Source: Bartonella birtlesii IBS 325
GTDB taxonomy: Bacteria > Pseudomonadota > Alphaproteobacteria > Rhizobiales > Rhizobiaceae
Assembly: GCF_000273375.1 (NCBI RefSeq)
Contig: NZ_CM001557.1
Span: 1,127,473-1,191,472, forward strand
DNA length: 64,000 nt
Direction: 5' to 3'
Part shown: positions 41,958 to 51,770 of the stretch, piece after piece
Layout: every line of letters begins with the position of its first letter
Numbering within the stretch: the first letter of the stretch is position 1
Program-made: the position numbers and the translations under genes
The notes under the pieces: generated by a model
The model's input: the letters and a program-made list of their open reading frames with translations, nothing else
Database searches by the model: none
What the model was told of the DNA's origin: nothing

Positions 41958-42690
41958 GGCTGTTGTGCTATTATAAAAATATCTATTTATGGCATGTAAC
42001 ATCTTTTTGTAGGTGAGGTCAGAAAGTTCTACGTGCTATTGAGAGTTATAGACGGAGAATGATAACGTTTTTTTGTCGCAATTCCATACTAAAAGATAAA
42101 ATTGGTTTGATGTGACGGGTATTTTTATTTCTTTGCCTGCGCTGCGAATGAGGTTTTCTTTTGAAGAAAATTATTAAATAAGATAATAAGAAGTTGTTGT
42201 TGAGCTGCATAATGAAGATATTTCATTATTAAAGATTTATAAATATTGAATAGCAGGTTTTGAGAAAAGTCTAATACAAAGGAGAGTGTTTTAATTTTAC
42301 TATTATTTTTCACTATGAAAGATGCAGTACTGTAGATTAAACGGCCATTGTTTTAAGCAGCTTTTTTCAGATAGCGGGTATTATTATAGAAAAGTGCTTT
42401 TATACAAAGCAAAGTCCAGCCTCCATTTCGTAATTCATGTTAGTAATGAAGAGTGCGATTTCTTATTTTTAAGGTTGATAGTAATGTTTGAAAGCATATT
42501 TTAAAATGAGTTTTAACCTGCAGCCTTTTAGGCTATTTTCATTGACTATTTGTTTGGTAACCACTCTCTTGGTATAGTGAATAATTCATGATAAATTACA
42601 AAAGTTTTGAAAAAAGTGAATATAAAAGTACTGCATAGCAAGCTGCTGTGCTTCTGTCAATTTTTGTACGTGTATTGTTTATTTCAGTGT
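41958..42690 (+). other. Empty gap where uppS is expected
   Basis: Between frr and cdsA most relatives carry uppS (undecaprenyl diphosphate synthase, about 240 residues). This gap of about 730 bases is the right size but has no ORF longer than about 60 codons on either strand with any family motif; stops are frequent in all frames. A weak frame around 42023–42055 reads KVLRAIESYRR, loosely like a UppS segment, but this is not enough for a call. No MDGNGR motif could be found. Confidence 0.5.
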
Positions 42691-43517
42691 TTGGATGTTG
42701 CTTTGTCTAATCTTTTTTATCGTATTCTGACGGCTCTTGTTTTTGGTATCATCGCTTTATATTTAACATGGATCGGAGGAATTCCTTTTTTTTATTTGTA
42801 TGGGGTATTGGCGGTTTTATCCTTTATGAATGGATTAGTATCACTAAAGAAAAGTGGAGTGTTGCACAAAAAATATTCGCAAGTATTTTTTATTTGATTT
42901 TTGGTTCTTTTTTGCTCTCAAGTGTATCGGCTTCATTGATTTTTTGTGTTGTTATAATTTTAGGAGCGGTATTGGCTATTGGGCCACTCGAAAAGAGTGG
43001 GTGGGTTTTCTTGGGTTTTTTGTATGCGTCTTTTCCAGTTGTAGCTTTATGCTTTTTACGCGGGCATGAAACGTTAGGATTCCAAGTTGTTATCTTTTTA
43101 TTTGCGGTAGTGTGGGGAACTGATATTGCTGGATATTTTAGTGGACGTGCATTTGGTGGACCTAAATTAGCACCACGATTTTCTCCTAATAAAACATGGG
43201 CAGGAGCCATTGGTGGTACATTTATCGGAGTTACTGGTGGTATATTGGTTGCTGTTAGATTTTTTGATGTAAATTTAACGAGTTTTTTTGTGCTACTCCT
43301 TGTTTTTATTTTGTCAATTTTTTCGCAATTGAGTGATTTAGCGCAATCATGGTTCAAAAGACATTTTTCTGTTAAAGATTCCGGTTTTTTATTACCTGGA
43401 CATGGTGGAATTATGGATCGTATGGATGGGTTGATAGGTGCTGCTTTTCTCCTTTATTTAATTGGTTCGTCTGTATCTGATATGAATACACCTTTTAATC
43501 TCTTTTGTATGGTTTAA
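42691..43517 (+). pseudogene. cdsA: Phosphatidate cytidylyltransferase, frame broken near the N-terminus
   Basis: CdsA makes CDP-diacylglycerol, the precursor of all major phospholipids, at the inner membrane. The N-terminal part reads NLFYRILTALVFGIIALYLTWIGGIPFF and then runs out of frame. From 42768 another frame continues with LFVWGIGGFILYEWISITKEK, further membrane spans, and the signature GHGGIMDRMDGL preceded by AQSWFKRHFSVKDSG. The switch is in an eight-T run at 42786–42793; one more T restores a normal protein of about 275 residues. The start is uncertain (TTG 42691 or 42703). The gene is essential in bacteria, so the lesion is more likely technical or bypassed by slippage than a true loss. 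Confidence 0.87.
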
Positions 43518-43532
43518 TTGGGAGGCAATATT

Positions 43533-44674
43533 TTGGAATTTGTGGATCATATGATTACTGTTGGGGACTTACTTTTAAGAAGTTTAAGTATTCTTTTTAT
43601 CATTATGATTATTATTTTTGTGCATGAAATTGGGCATTATCTTATTGGGCGCTGGTGCGGTATTAAGGCAGCTGTTTTTTCGCTTGGATTTGGTCCCAAG
43701 GTTGTAGAGTATAGAGATAAGCACGGTACACAGTGGCGTTTATCACTTATTCCCTTAGGTGGTTACGTGAAGTTTATTGGGGATGGTGAAGATGTATCAT
43801 CATTTCAGTCCTCTCGAGATATTGAGGGTTCATTTGTTCGTGCACATACGTGGAAAAAAGCAGTAACAGTGTTTGCAGGTCCTTTATTCAATATCCTTTT
43901 TACTGTTATTATTTTAACATTTTTTTCTTTATGTATGGTCGTGTAGCTACTGAACCCGTTGTTGGTTCTTTAGTAAAGGATTCACCTGCTTTTCAGGCAG
44001 GTTTAGGATTGGGTGATCGTTTTATTGAAATGGATGGTCGACGGGTTGAAAGTTTTGAAGATTTGATGAGCTATGTAATTTTACAAGGTAAAGATCCTAT
44101 AGAATTTAAAATAGAACGTATGGGGCAGATATTTACCAAGGTGATTACACCAAAGATGGTTCAGAGAAATGATGGGTTTGGTAACCGGATTCAAGCTGGT
44201 ATGATTGGTGTAGGTGCTCCCGTTGATCCAAATGATCAGGGGCGTTTAGATCCAGCTTATGTAAAACATATCCGCTACAATTTTATAAGAGCTATAGAAG
44301 AAGCATCAAAACGCACCACATTTATTGTTACCCAAACGGTTTTTTTTATTGGTCGTTTAATAGGAGGAAAAGAAGATCATTGTCGGCTAAGTGGCCCTTC
44401 AAAGACCGTTAAAATTGCTTGGAAAGTGAGTAAAACAGGTTTTATCTCTTTATTAAATTTTGCGGCTTTTCTTTCGATAGGGATTGGAGTGATTAACCTT
44501 TTTCCTTTGCTACCACTTGATGGTGGGCACTTATTATTTCATACTATTGAGGTCGTGACTAGAAGGCCAATATCCGTTAAAATTCGAGAAATTATTTTTC
44601 GCGTAGGCTTTTTGATTGTCCTTTTATTTATGATTTTTGCGTTCATTAATGATTATTTTTGTTGGTTTAGCTAA
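43533..44674 (+). pseudogene. rseP: Site-2 protease RseP/MmpA, frame broken after the first third
   Basis: RseP-type intramembrane metalloproteases cleave anti-sigma factors and signal peptides. The start is probably TTG 43533, seven bases after GGGAGG. The first frame has the zinc motif HEIGH (His31) and GFGPKVVEYRDKHGTQWRLSLIPLGGYVKF, and ends at 43946. The second frame (from about 43920) continues with GRVATEPVVGSLVKDSPAFQAGLGLGDR (PDZ domain) and the second catalytic motif NLFPLLPLDGGHLLF. The break is in a seven-T run at 43920–43926; one more T restores TFFFFMYGRVATEP. It follows cdsA directly and precedes bamA. Confidence 0.88.
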
Positions 44675-44880
44675 TTAAATTATGGAAAATATTTTATAAA
44701 TTGGGTAATAATAGAAGAAGTAAATTGAATATTGTTTACCATGTCCATAAAATATTGTGGCATTGTTTTCTATAATCAGTAATTAAGGAATGAAAAGTCT
44801 CGCTGTGAAAAAAGAGTTGTTATGGCGGTTAGCTTTTTGAGACATCATGTCTAAAGAATAAGATAAGGTAAAAAAAGCCA

Positions 44881-47277
44881 ATGACTATAAATTCAAAGTT
44901 TTTAAGTGCAGCATCTGTGTTGGTGTTAAGTGTGGGGATGGTTGCTCCTACAACGGCTTTTATGTCGATTGCGATGGTTGGGGAAGTGCAAGCATCTGTA
45001 GTGCGTTCTATTGAGGTTCGCGGGAACAAATTTGTGAGTGCTCAGGTGGTTCGAGACAATATGGGCATTAAAGCTGGACAGAGTTTTTCTAGTAGTGATG
45101 TCGATGCTGCAGTAAAGCGTCTTTTTGGATTAGGCTTATTTTATGATGTGAAAATAAATCAGGTTAGCGACAGACTCGTTGTGTTTGTCAAGGAGTATGA
45201 GATTGTTAATCAGGTGTTGTTTCAAGGAAATAAATCTCTTAAAGATCCTGATCTTAAACGATTTATTTCTTTAAAGCCAAATGAACCTTTTAATTCTGCT
45301 AAGCTCTCAGCAGATATTAATACGATTCGTGAAGCTTATAAAACTGTTGGTCGTAATAATGTTGCAGTTACAGTCCAAACCATTAATCTTGGAAAAGGGC
45401 GGGTAAATGTAGTTTTTAATGTTGTTGAAGGACGAAAGACAAAGATTGGTGATATCACCTTTAAGGGGAATCATGCTTTTGGAAGCAGTCGTTTGCGTGA
45501 TGTGATTTCAACAAAGTCTTCAGGAATTTTCTCGATGCTGTTGGGAGGGGATGTGTATAGTGAAGAGCGTCTAGCTGCTGATGAAGAAGCTTTGCGTCGT
45601 TTTTACTACAATCGCGGCTATGCGGATTTTCGTGTTGTTTCTTCTAAAGCAACTTTTGATGTAGCGAGTAGTACGTACAAAATTGATTTTGTTCTTGACG
45701 AGGGTGTGCGCTATAAAATTAGTGATATTCAGATTGAAAGTGATATTGATGGGATTGATATTCAATCTGTAAAGAGAATTCTTAAAACTCGCTCAGGTGA
45801 TACTTATAGCGCAGAGAATATTGAGCAGTCTGTTGCAATTATCAATAATAAGGCTGCTGATTCTGGGTATGCTTTTGCTAAAGTTGAGCCACGGGGCAAT
45901 CGTAATTTTGCAAATCATACAATTTCGATTTCATATAACATTGAACAAGGTCCACGTGCTTATATTCAGCGTATTGAAATACGTGGGAATGAAAAGACCC
46001 GTGACTATGTTATTCGCCGTGAAATTGATTTAAATGAAGGGGATGCATACAATCAAACCCTAGTGCAACGGGCAAAACGCCGTTTAGAAAATACAGGCTT
46101 TTTCAAAGCTGTTAACATTTCTATGGTTCCCACAGATTTGTCTGATCAGATTACTTTAGTTATCGATGTTGTTGAAGCTCCAACCGGTGATCTTTCTTTA
46201 TCTGGAGGCTATACAACAGGTGGGACAAGTCCTGGTATGTCGCTTGAAGTGTCTGTGACTGAACGTAACCTTGGAGGACGCGGTCAGTATGTTCGTTTGG
46301 GATTAGGTGCAGGGCAAGAAAAATCCCGTAATTACAATTTGTCGTTTGTTGATCCTTATTTCTTAGGCTATCGTTTATCGGCTGGTGTTGATGTTTTTCG
46401 TAGTACCTATCGTGCTGATAAAGCATATGATGTTCGACAGACTGGTGGATCATTCCGATTCTCGATGCCCATTAATGATCAATTATCTGCTAATTTAGCT
46501 TATTCTTATGTTCAGGAAGAATATAATTTTGGTAAAGAATATGACTTAAACAAAGAAACTGACATAAAAGAATTATATGGGAAATATTCTGGTGCAATTG
46601 TTCAAGCAGCAAAGCACAGCCCTTGGAAACGCTCATCGATTAGTTATGGTTTTACCTATAATACTATTGACGATATGAAAAATCCCCATGATGGATGGTA
46701 CATGCGTGTTTTACAAGAGTATGCCGGCCTTGGTGGGAGTGCAAAATTCTTGAAGACAACGGGTAAGGCGATGATGTACAAGACATTATCTGAGCAGATG
46801 GATCTTGTTGGTTTATTCTCTTTTGGTGGGGGATATATTCACGAAATCGGCCGAAATGGTGTTCGTATTTTTGATATGTTTAAGGTGAGTTCTGATATGA
46901 TCCGAGGATTCAAGTACAACGGAATAGGTCCACGTCAGATTTCTAATAAAGGTGAAGTCTATTTCTTAGGAGGGACAACCTATATGAATGCAACTGCTGA
47001 GGTGCAATTTCCTATCCCTATTGTCCCTGAAGGGTTAGGGTTACGTGGCGCTTTATTTGCAGATGTTGCGACGCTCTATGGAAATAATTATCAACCTGTT
47101 TTTCAAGGTGAGGCTCCCGTTACTCATACTAAAAGTGCTTTGCGTTCATCTGCAGGTGTCAGTTTGATGTGGGATTCACCGTTTGGTCCTCTGCGTTTTG
47201 ATTATGCGTGGCCAATAAAGAAACAGGAAGGAGACCGTTTACAGAAATTGAACTTTGGTATTTCTACGAAGTTCTGA
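44881..47277 (+). CDS. bamA: Outer membrane protein assembly factor BamA
   Basis: BamA is the outer-membrane insertase for beta-barrel proteins. The 798-residue protein has a signal peptide (about residues 1–39), five POTRA repeats (from VVRSIEVRGNKFVSAQVVRDN to the repeat with YIQRIEIRGNEKTRDYVIRREI), and a C-terminal 16-strand barrel with GLGLRGALFADVATLYG. It ends in Phe (FGISTKF), the beta-signal expected of a BAM substrate. BamE is encoded in the same window at 18.2 kb. Confidence 0.95.
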   Translation: MTINSKFLSAASVLVLSVGMVAPTTAFMSIAMVGEVQASVVRSIEVRGNKFVSAQVVRDNMGIKAGQSFSSSDVDAAVKRLFGLGLFYDVKINQVSDRLVVFVKEYEIVNQVLFQGNKSLKDPDLKRFISLKPNEPFNSAKLSADINTIREAYKTVGRNNVAVTVQTINLGKGRVNVVFNVVEGRKTKIGDITFKGNHAFGSSRLRDVISTKSSGIFSMLLGGDVYSEERLAADEEALRRFYYNRGYADFRVVSSKATFDVASSTYKIDFVLDEGVRYKISDIQIESDIDGIDIQSVKRILKTRSGDTYSAENIEQSVAIINNKAADSGYAFAKVEPRGNRNFANHTISISYNIEQGPRAYIQRIEIRGNEKTRDYVIRREIDLNEGDAYNQTLVQRAKRRLENTGFFKAVNISMVPTDLSDQITLVIDVVEAPTGDLSLSGGYTTGGTSPGMSLEVSVTERNLGGRGQYVRLGLGAGQEKSRNYNLSFVDPYFLGYRLSAGVDVFRSTYRADKAYDVRQTGGSFRFSMPINDQLSANLAYSYVQEEYNFGKEYDLNKETDIKELYGKYSGAIVQAAKHSPWKRSSISYGFTYNTIDDMKNPHDGWYMRVLQEYAGLGGSAKFLKTTGKAMMYKTLSEQMDLVGLFSFGGGYIHEIGRNGVRIFDMFKVSSDMIRGFKYNGIGPRQISNKGEVYFLGGTTYMNATAEVQFPIPIVPEGLGLRGALFADVATLYGNNYQPVFQGEAPVTHTKSALRSSAGVSLMWDSPFGPLRFDYAWPIKKQEGDRLQKLNFGISTKF

Positions 47278-47339
47278 TTTTAATTTTCTTTAGGGAAAAA
47301 TTGAAGAGAACGGATTAGGCTGGGAGAAAAAACGTTTTG

Positions 47340-48385
47340 ATGGCGGATACATTTTTTTTACGCCGTCCCGGCGATTGACAGTTGCTAATGTTGCAGAGTT
47401 GACAGGGGCAAAACTTCTTAATCCAGAGTTTTCTAACACGGTGATCAATACTCTTTCTTCACTTGAGAGTGCCGTAGAAGGTTCCCTTGTATTTGTAGAG
47501 CATCGGAAATTTTCTGATGCTCTCGTCGGGAGTTCTGCTGTGGCTGTTTTTTGTACCAATGAAATTGTTTTTAAAGTTCCTGAAACTATGGCAATTTTGG
47601 TTACATCTACACCACAGCGCGATTTTGCTCAGATTGGGCGAATCTTGTTTCCTGATTCTGTCAAGCCAATGCCGTGGTTTGGGCAAAAAGGAATTTCACC
47701 GCATGCGCATATTCATCCAACTGCTAAATTTGCACCTGATGTATGTATTGAAGCAGGTGCTGTTGTTGGTCGAAATGTTGAGATTGGTGCAGGAACGCTT
47801 ATTTCATCTACAGCTGTTATCGGTGAAAATTGTCGTATTGGGTGTGACTGCTATATTGGTCCAAAGGTAACGATTCAGTATTCTTTAATAGGTGACAAAG
47901 TTCAACTTTATCCTGGTGTTTGTATTGGACAAGATGGTTTTGGTTATGTTGGTAGTATTTCCGGAATTGAAAAAGTCCCACAACTTGGTCGTGTTATTAT
48001 TGAGGATGGTGTAGAAATCGGTGCGAACACAACGGTTGATCGTGGAACATTTGAAGATACCATTATTGGCGAAGGAAGCAAAATTGATAATTTAGTCCAG
48101 ATTGCACATAATGTAAAAATTGGTCGCTATTGTCTTATTGCTGCGCAATGTGGAGTTGCTGGAAGTACATCAATAGGTGATATGTCTCAACTTGGCGGGA
48201 GCGTTGGGGTAGCAGATCATATCGTAATAGGTAAATGTGTTCAGATTGCTGCTGGTAGTGGTGTTATGAATGACATTCCAGATGGAGAAAAATGGGGAGG
48301 GAGTCCAGCGCGACCATTTAAGCAGTGGTTTCGAGAAGTAGCGGCGTTGCGTAATATTGGCAAAGCTAAAAAGGAGAAACGCTAA
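47340..48385 (+). CDS. lpxD: UDP-3-O-acylglucosamine N-acyltransferase, with a one-base frameshift at codon 8
   Basis: LpxD adds the second acyl chain in lipid A synthesis. ATG 47340 starts [12 protein letters not shown] and hits a stop; adding one T to the eight-T run at 47352–47359 gives [21 protein letters not shown], the family N-terminus, and joins the long frame that is open from 47375 to 48385. The body has the left-handed beta-helix hexapeptide repeats and the active-site region [22 protein letters not shown] (His in IAHN). Repaired length is about 348 residues. Starting at TTG 47375 instead would lose the first eleven residues and lacks a ribosome-binding site. Confidence 0.9.
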
Positions 48386-48386
48386 T

Positions 48387-48854
48387 ATGATCAACATCGG
48401 AGAAATAAAAAATTTAGAAACTGTAGATATTGAAAAATTGCTCTCAATATTACCGCATCGCTATCCATTTTTGTTGATTGATCGTATCGTTGACATTAAT
48501 GGCGAGCAAGAAGCTGTTGGTATTAAAAATATAACAATTAATGAACCACATTTTACTGGACATTTTCCTGTAAGGCCAGTGATGCCTGGAGTATTGATTT
48601 TAGAGGCTATGGCCCAAACAGCGGGAGCAATTTCACTTTTAAAATTAGAGAATAAACAAACAAATTTGGTTTATCTTATGACTGTTGATAATGCGAAATT
48701 TCGTAAACCGGTTGTACCCGGCGATCAACTAAAAATTCATGTTCAGCTTTTAAAAAAAAGATCTGGTATGAGGCGTTTTTCGTGTATTGCAAAAGTAGAG
48801 GATATCCGCGTCGCTGAGGCAGAAATTGCTGCGATGATTATTGAAGAAGAATAA
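48387..48854 (+). CDS. fabZ: 3-hydroxyacyl-[acyl-carrier-protein] dehydratase FabZ
   Basis: FabZ dehydrates 3-hydroxyacyl-ACP in fatty acid elongation and balances that pathway against lipid A synthesis for the same substrate. ATG 48387 overlaps the end of lpxD by none but starts one base after its stop (TAATATG) and gives 155 residues. The hot-dog core [13 protein letters not shown] has the catalytic His, and [23 protein letters not shown] has the catalytic Glu. It lies between lpxD and lpxA as in most Gram-negatives. Confidence 0.95.
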   Translation: MINIGEIKNLETVDIEKLLSILPHRYPFLLIDRIVDINGEQEAVGIKNITINEPHFTGHFPVRPVMPGVLILEAMAQTAGAISLLKLENKQTNLVYLMTVDNAKFRKPVVPGDQLKIHVQLLKKRSGMRRFSCIAKVEDIRVAEAEIAAMIIEEE

Positions 48855-48876
48855 ACGATTTAATAGGAATTTAAAA

Positions 48877-49701
48877 ATGTCCGGTACGAAAATCCATCCA
48901 ACTGCTTTTGTAGAGAAGGGAGCGCAGCTTGGTGAGAATGTACAAATTGGACCGTTTTGTCATATTAGTTCAGAGACTGTTATTGGCGATGGATGCAGTT
49001 TGATGAGTCATGTTGTAATAGTGGGAAACACAACATTAGGCGCAAATAGTAAAGTCTTTTCCCATGCAGTTTTGGGGGCAGATCCGCAAAATAATAAACA
49101 TAAGGGAGGGTATACAACGCTTTCTATTGGTAAAAATTGTATCATTCGTGAAGGTGTAACAATACATAGAGGTTCCGATTCGAGTATAGGAATGACGGTT
49201 GTGGGGGATAATTGCCAATTTTTTTGTTATGCGCATATCGCTCATGATTGTCGTGTAGGGGATCATGTGACATTTGCCAATAATGCGATGATCGCTGGAC
49301 ACGTTACTGTTGGTGATTATGTTATTATTGGTGGAGGTGCTGCTGTTCATCAATTTGTTCGTATTGGGCATCATGCATTTATTGGTGGTGTATCTGCGTT
49401 GGTTGGCGATCTTATTCCCTATGGGACCGCTGTTGGTGTGCAAGCAAAACTTGCGGGGTTAAATATTATTGGGATGAAACGTGCGGGTCTTGAGCGTAAA
49501 GATATTCATGCATTACGCCATGCTATTGTTATGCTTTTTGATCACAGTAAGCCGTTTAAAGAGCGTGTTAGTGATGTTTCTTCTGTCTATTCTACTTCTC
49601 AATCAGTTATTGATGTTGTTAATTTTATTAAAGAAGAAGGAAAACGTTTTTATTGTACACCAAAATTTGAAGGTGATAGAATAAAAGAATATAAGGATTA
49701 A
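48877..49701 (+). CDS. lpxA: Acyl-[acyl-carrier-protein]–UDP-N-acetylglucosamine O-acyltransferase
   Basis: LpxA performs the first step of lipid A synthesis. ATG 48877 follows AGGA and starts [25 protein letters not shown]; an upstream TTG frame is rejected. The 274-residue protein is a beta-helix of hexapeptide repeats with the catalytic-His region [22 protein letters not shown] and a C-terminal helical domain ([18 protein letters not shown]). It is adjacent to lpxI. Confidence 0.96.
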   Translation: MSGTKIHPTAFVEKGAQLGENVQIGPFCHISSETVIGDGCSLMSHVVIVGNTTLGANSKVFSHAVLGADPQNNKHKGGYTTLSIGKNCIIREGVTIHRGSDSSIGMTVVGDNCQFFCYAHIAHDCRVGDHVTFANNAMIAGHVTVGDYVIIGGGAAVHQFVRIGHHAFIGGVSALVGDLIPYGTAVGVQAKLAGLNIIGMKRAGLERKDIHALRHAIVMLFDHSKPFKERVSDVSSVYSTSQSVIDVVNFIKEEGKRFYCTPKFEGDRIKEYKD

Positions 49702-49703
49702 AG

Positions 49704-50576
49704 ATGCCTATCCCTTGTGCCAGAAGTTTTCTTTCCGGCCGTACTGCTGTTATAGCAGGAAATGGTATTCTACCTATCACTGTTGCGCAGGAATTGGAAA
49801 AACATGGACAAAATCCTTTTCTTGTACTTTTGCGTGATGAGGCGGATGCCGTGCTTTGTCGTTATGAGCATTGTACGTTATCAATTGTGGAATTGGCGCG
49901 ACTTGTTAAAGTCTTAAAGGCAGCTGGAGTTTGTAATATTGTGTTGGCAGGTGGTGTGAAAAGGCGGCCATTTCTTACACAATTTCGATTTAATTGGACA
50001 ACATTTTTGGCTCTTCCTAAGTTAATAGGCGCTTTGAGAGCTGGGGATGATGCACTATTAAAAGCTTTTATACAATTAATTGAATCATATGGTTTTACTG
50101 TGATTGGTGCTCATGAAATAGTACCAGATCTTTTGGCACCGATAAAATTTGATGTAACATTACGGCGTGCTACGCAGAAAGAGAAAAAAGATATTCACTT
50201 AGCAATAAAAGCAGCAAAGCTTTTAGGTCAACTAGATATTGGGCAAGCAGCAGTAGTTATTAATGGAAGGGTGATTGCCCTTGAGGGAGCAGAGGGAACC
50301 GATAATATGCTGTGGAGGGTTTGTGAAATGCGAGAAAGAGAACAAATCCCACCTAAAGGAGGCGTTTTGGTTAAATGTGCAAAACCACAACAAGATTGTC
50401 GTGTTGATTTACCATCAATTGGACCTGCGACAATAATGAATATTGCAAAAAGTGGATTATCTGGCATTGCGGTGGAAGCAAATAAAAGTCTTATACTATC
50501 AGCAAAAACAACAATAGAAAAAGCGAACAAATATTCCCTATTTATAGAAACATTTGAAAAGTCCGATCATGAATAA
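49704..50576 (+). CDS. lpxI: UDP-2,3-diacylglucosamine pyrophosphatase LpxI
   Basis: LpxI (DUF1009) cleaves UDP-diacylglucosamine to lipid X in alphaproteobacteria in place of LpxH. The 290-residue protein has RTAVIAGNGILPITVAQEL at its start and the C-terminal catalytic domain with DIGQAAVVINGRVIALEGAEGTD and PSIGPATIMNIAKSGLSGIAVEA. It starts three bases after lpxA and its stop overlaps the lpxB start (ATGAATAA), so the genes are translationally coupled. Confidence 0.94.
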   Translation: MPIPCARSFLSGRTAVIAGNGILPITVAQELEKHGQNPFLVLLRDEADAVLCRYEHCTLSIVELARLVKVLKAAGVCNIVLAGGVKRRPFLTQFRFNWTTFLALPKLIGALRAGDDALLKAFIQLIESYGFTVIGAHEIVPDLLAPIKFDVTLRRATQKEKKDIHLAIKAAKLLGQLDIGQAAVVINGRVIALEGAEGTDNMLWRVCEMREREQIPPKGGVLVKCAKPQQDCRVDLPSIGPATIMNIAKSGLSGIAVEANKSLILSAKTTIEKANKYSLFIETFEKSDHE

Positions 50577-51756
50577 TCGTTTCTTAAAAATTGCTATTGT
50601 TGCAGGTGAGGAGTCTGCTGATTTTCTTGGAGCAGATTTGATTTCTTGTTTAGCACAACAGACGGGATGTCATATCGATTTGATTGGGATTGGTGGGAGA
50701 CATTTAGAAACATTGGGTTTAAAAAGCCTTTTTAATTTCCATGATATTGCTTTAATCGGGGTGAAGGAAGTTGTAAAAAAACTGCCATCATTGCTAATAC
50801 ATATTCGTAATTTATCTAAGTTTATTGCACAACAACAACCCGATTGTTTAATTATTATTGACAGTCCTGATTTCACACATCGTGTTGCAAAAAGAGTGCG
50901 TATGTTGGTACCTTCTATTCCTATCATTAAATATGTTGCACCAACTGTTTGGGCATGGCGTCCAGAGCGTGCTAAGACTATGCGCAAATTTGTTGACCAT
51001 GTTTTGGCGATTTTTCCTTTTGAAGAAAAAATTATGCAGGATTTGAAAGGTCCTAGCACTACCTATGTTGGACATTCTCTTTTAGCATATCCTCCGCTTT
51101 TAGCGGTTCAAGCAGAAAAAAGACATTTTGCTTCTAAACAAACATCATCATCTACATTAATTCTTTTGCCAGGGTCACGCAATTCAGAGCTTCGCTCTTT
51201 AATGCCAGTTTTTCGAGAAGCAGTAGAAATTCTTGCACAACGTATTCCTCATTTATATATTATTTTACCAACCTTACCACGTTTGGTGAATGAAATTCGT
51301 AATTTTGTACGGAGCTGGAAAAATAAAGTAGAAATTGTTGTTGGTGAAGATGCAAAATGGCGTGCTTTTGCACAAGCAGATGTTGCACTTGCAGCACATG
51401 GAACGGTTTCATTGGAATTGGCATTAGCAAAAATTCCCATGGTTCTTTGCTATAAACTTGATTTTTTTTCCAAATTATTCATTTTTCCCAAAATGATGTT
51501 ATGGAGCGCTGCTCTTCCCAATATTATTTCTGATAAGCCTTTTGTGCCAGAATATTTTAATGAGTTTTTGCGCCCTGGAATGTTAGCAAGGCAGATAGAA
51601 CAACTTTTGTATAATCCTTTAATACGACAGACACAACTTGATGCTTTTGAGTTGGTAGAACAAAAAATGAAAACTGAAATTCCATCAGGAGTTATTGGTG
51701 CTCAAGCGATTATCGGCCTTCTTGAAAAAACAAAAAATTTAGAATTGTGCAGATAA
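50569..51756 (+). CDS. lpxB: Lipid-A-disaccharide synthase
   Basis: LpxB joins lipid X to UDP-diacylglucosamine to give the lipid A disaccharide. The ATG at 50569 lies within the last codons of lpxI and gives 395 residues beginning MNNRFLKIAIVAGEESADFLGADL. Motifs are IGGRHLETLGLKSLF, IKYVAPTVWAWRPERAKTM and LLPGSRNSELRSLMPVF. An eight-T run inside the gene near 51461 is in frame. This is the last gene of the envelope cluster; a convergent ABC-transporter operon follows after fourteen bases. Confidence 0.95.
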   Translation: MNNRFLKIAIVAGEESADFLGADLISCLAQQTGCHIDLIGIGGRHLETLGLKSLFNFHDIALIGVKEVVKKLPSLLIHIRNLSKFIAQQQPDCLIIIDSPDFTHRVAKRVRMLVPSIPIIKYVAPTVWAWRPERAKTMRKFVDHVLAIFPFEEKIMQDLKGPSTTYVGHSLLAYPPLLAVQAEKRHFASKQTSSSTLILLPGSRNSELRSLMPVFREAVEILAQRIPHLYIILPTLPRLVNEIRNFVRSWKNKVEIVVGEDAKWRAFAQADVALAAHGTVSLELALAKIPMVLCYKLDFFSKLFIFPKMMLWSAALPNIISDKPFVPEYFNEFLRPGMLARQIEQLLYNPLIRQTQLDAFELVEQKMKTEIPSGVIGAQAIIGLLEKTKNLELCR

Positions 51757-51770
51757 AACAATATTGGTAA

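Noticed and set aside
42322..42504. A 60-codon ORF in the frr–cdsA gap as a possible gene
   Set aside because: No ribosome-binding site, no motif and unusual composition; more likely chance in a decayed region.
43518..43520. Missing dxr between cdsA and rseP as a sign of gene loss
   Set aside because: Brucella and Bartonella are known to use a DXR-like enzyme encoded elsewhere, so direct cdsA–rseP adjacency is expected.
43920..43926. Programmed ribosomal frameshifting as a deliberate mechanism in rseP and the other broken genes
   Set aside because: No slippery heptamer with downstream pseudoknot or Shine-Dalgarno stimulator is visible, and seven such cases in one window would be unprecedented; a technical cause is simpler.
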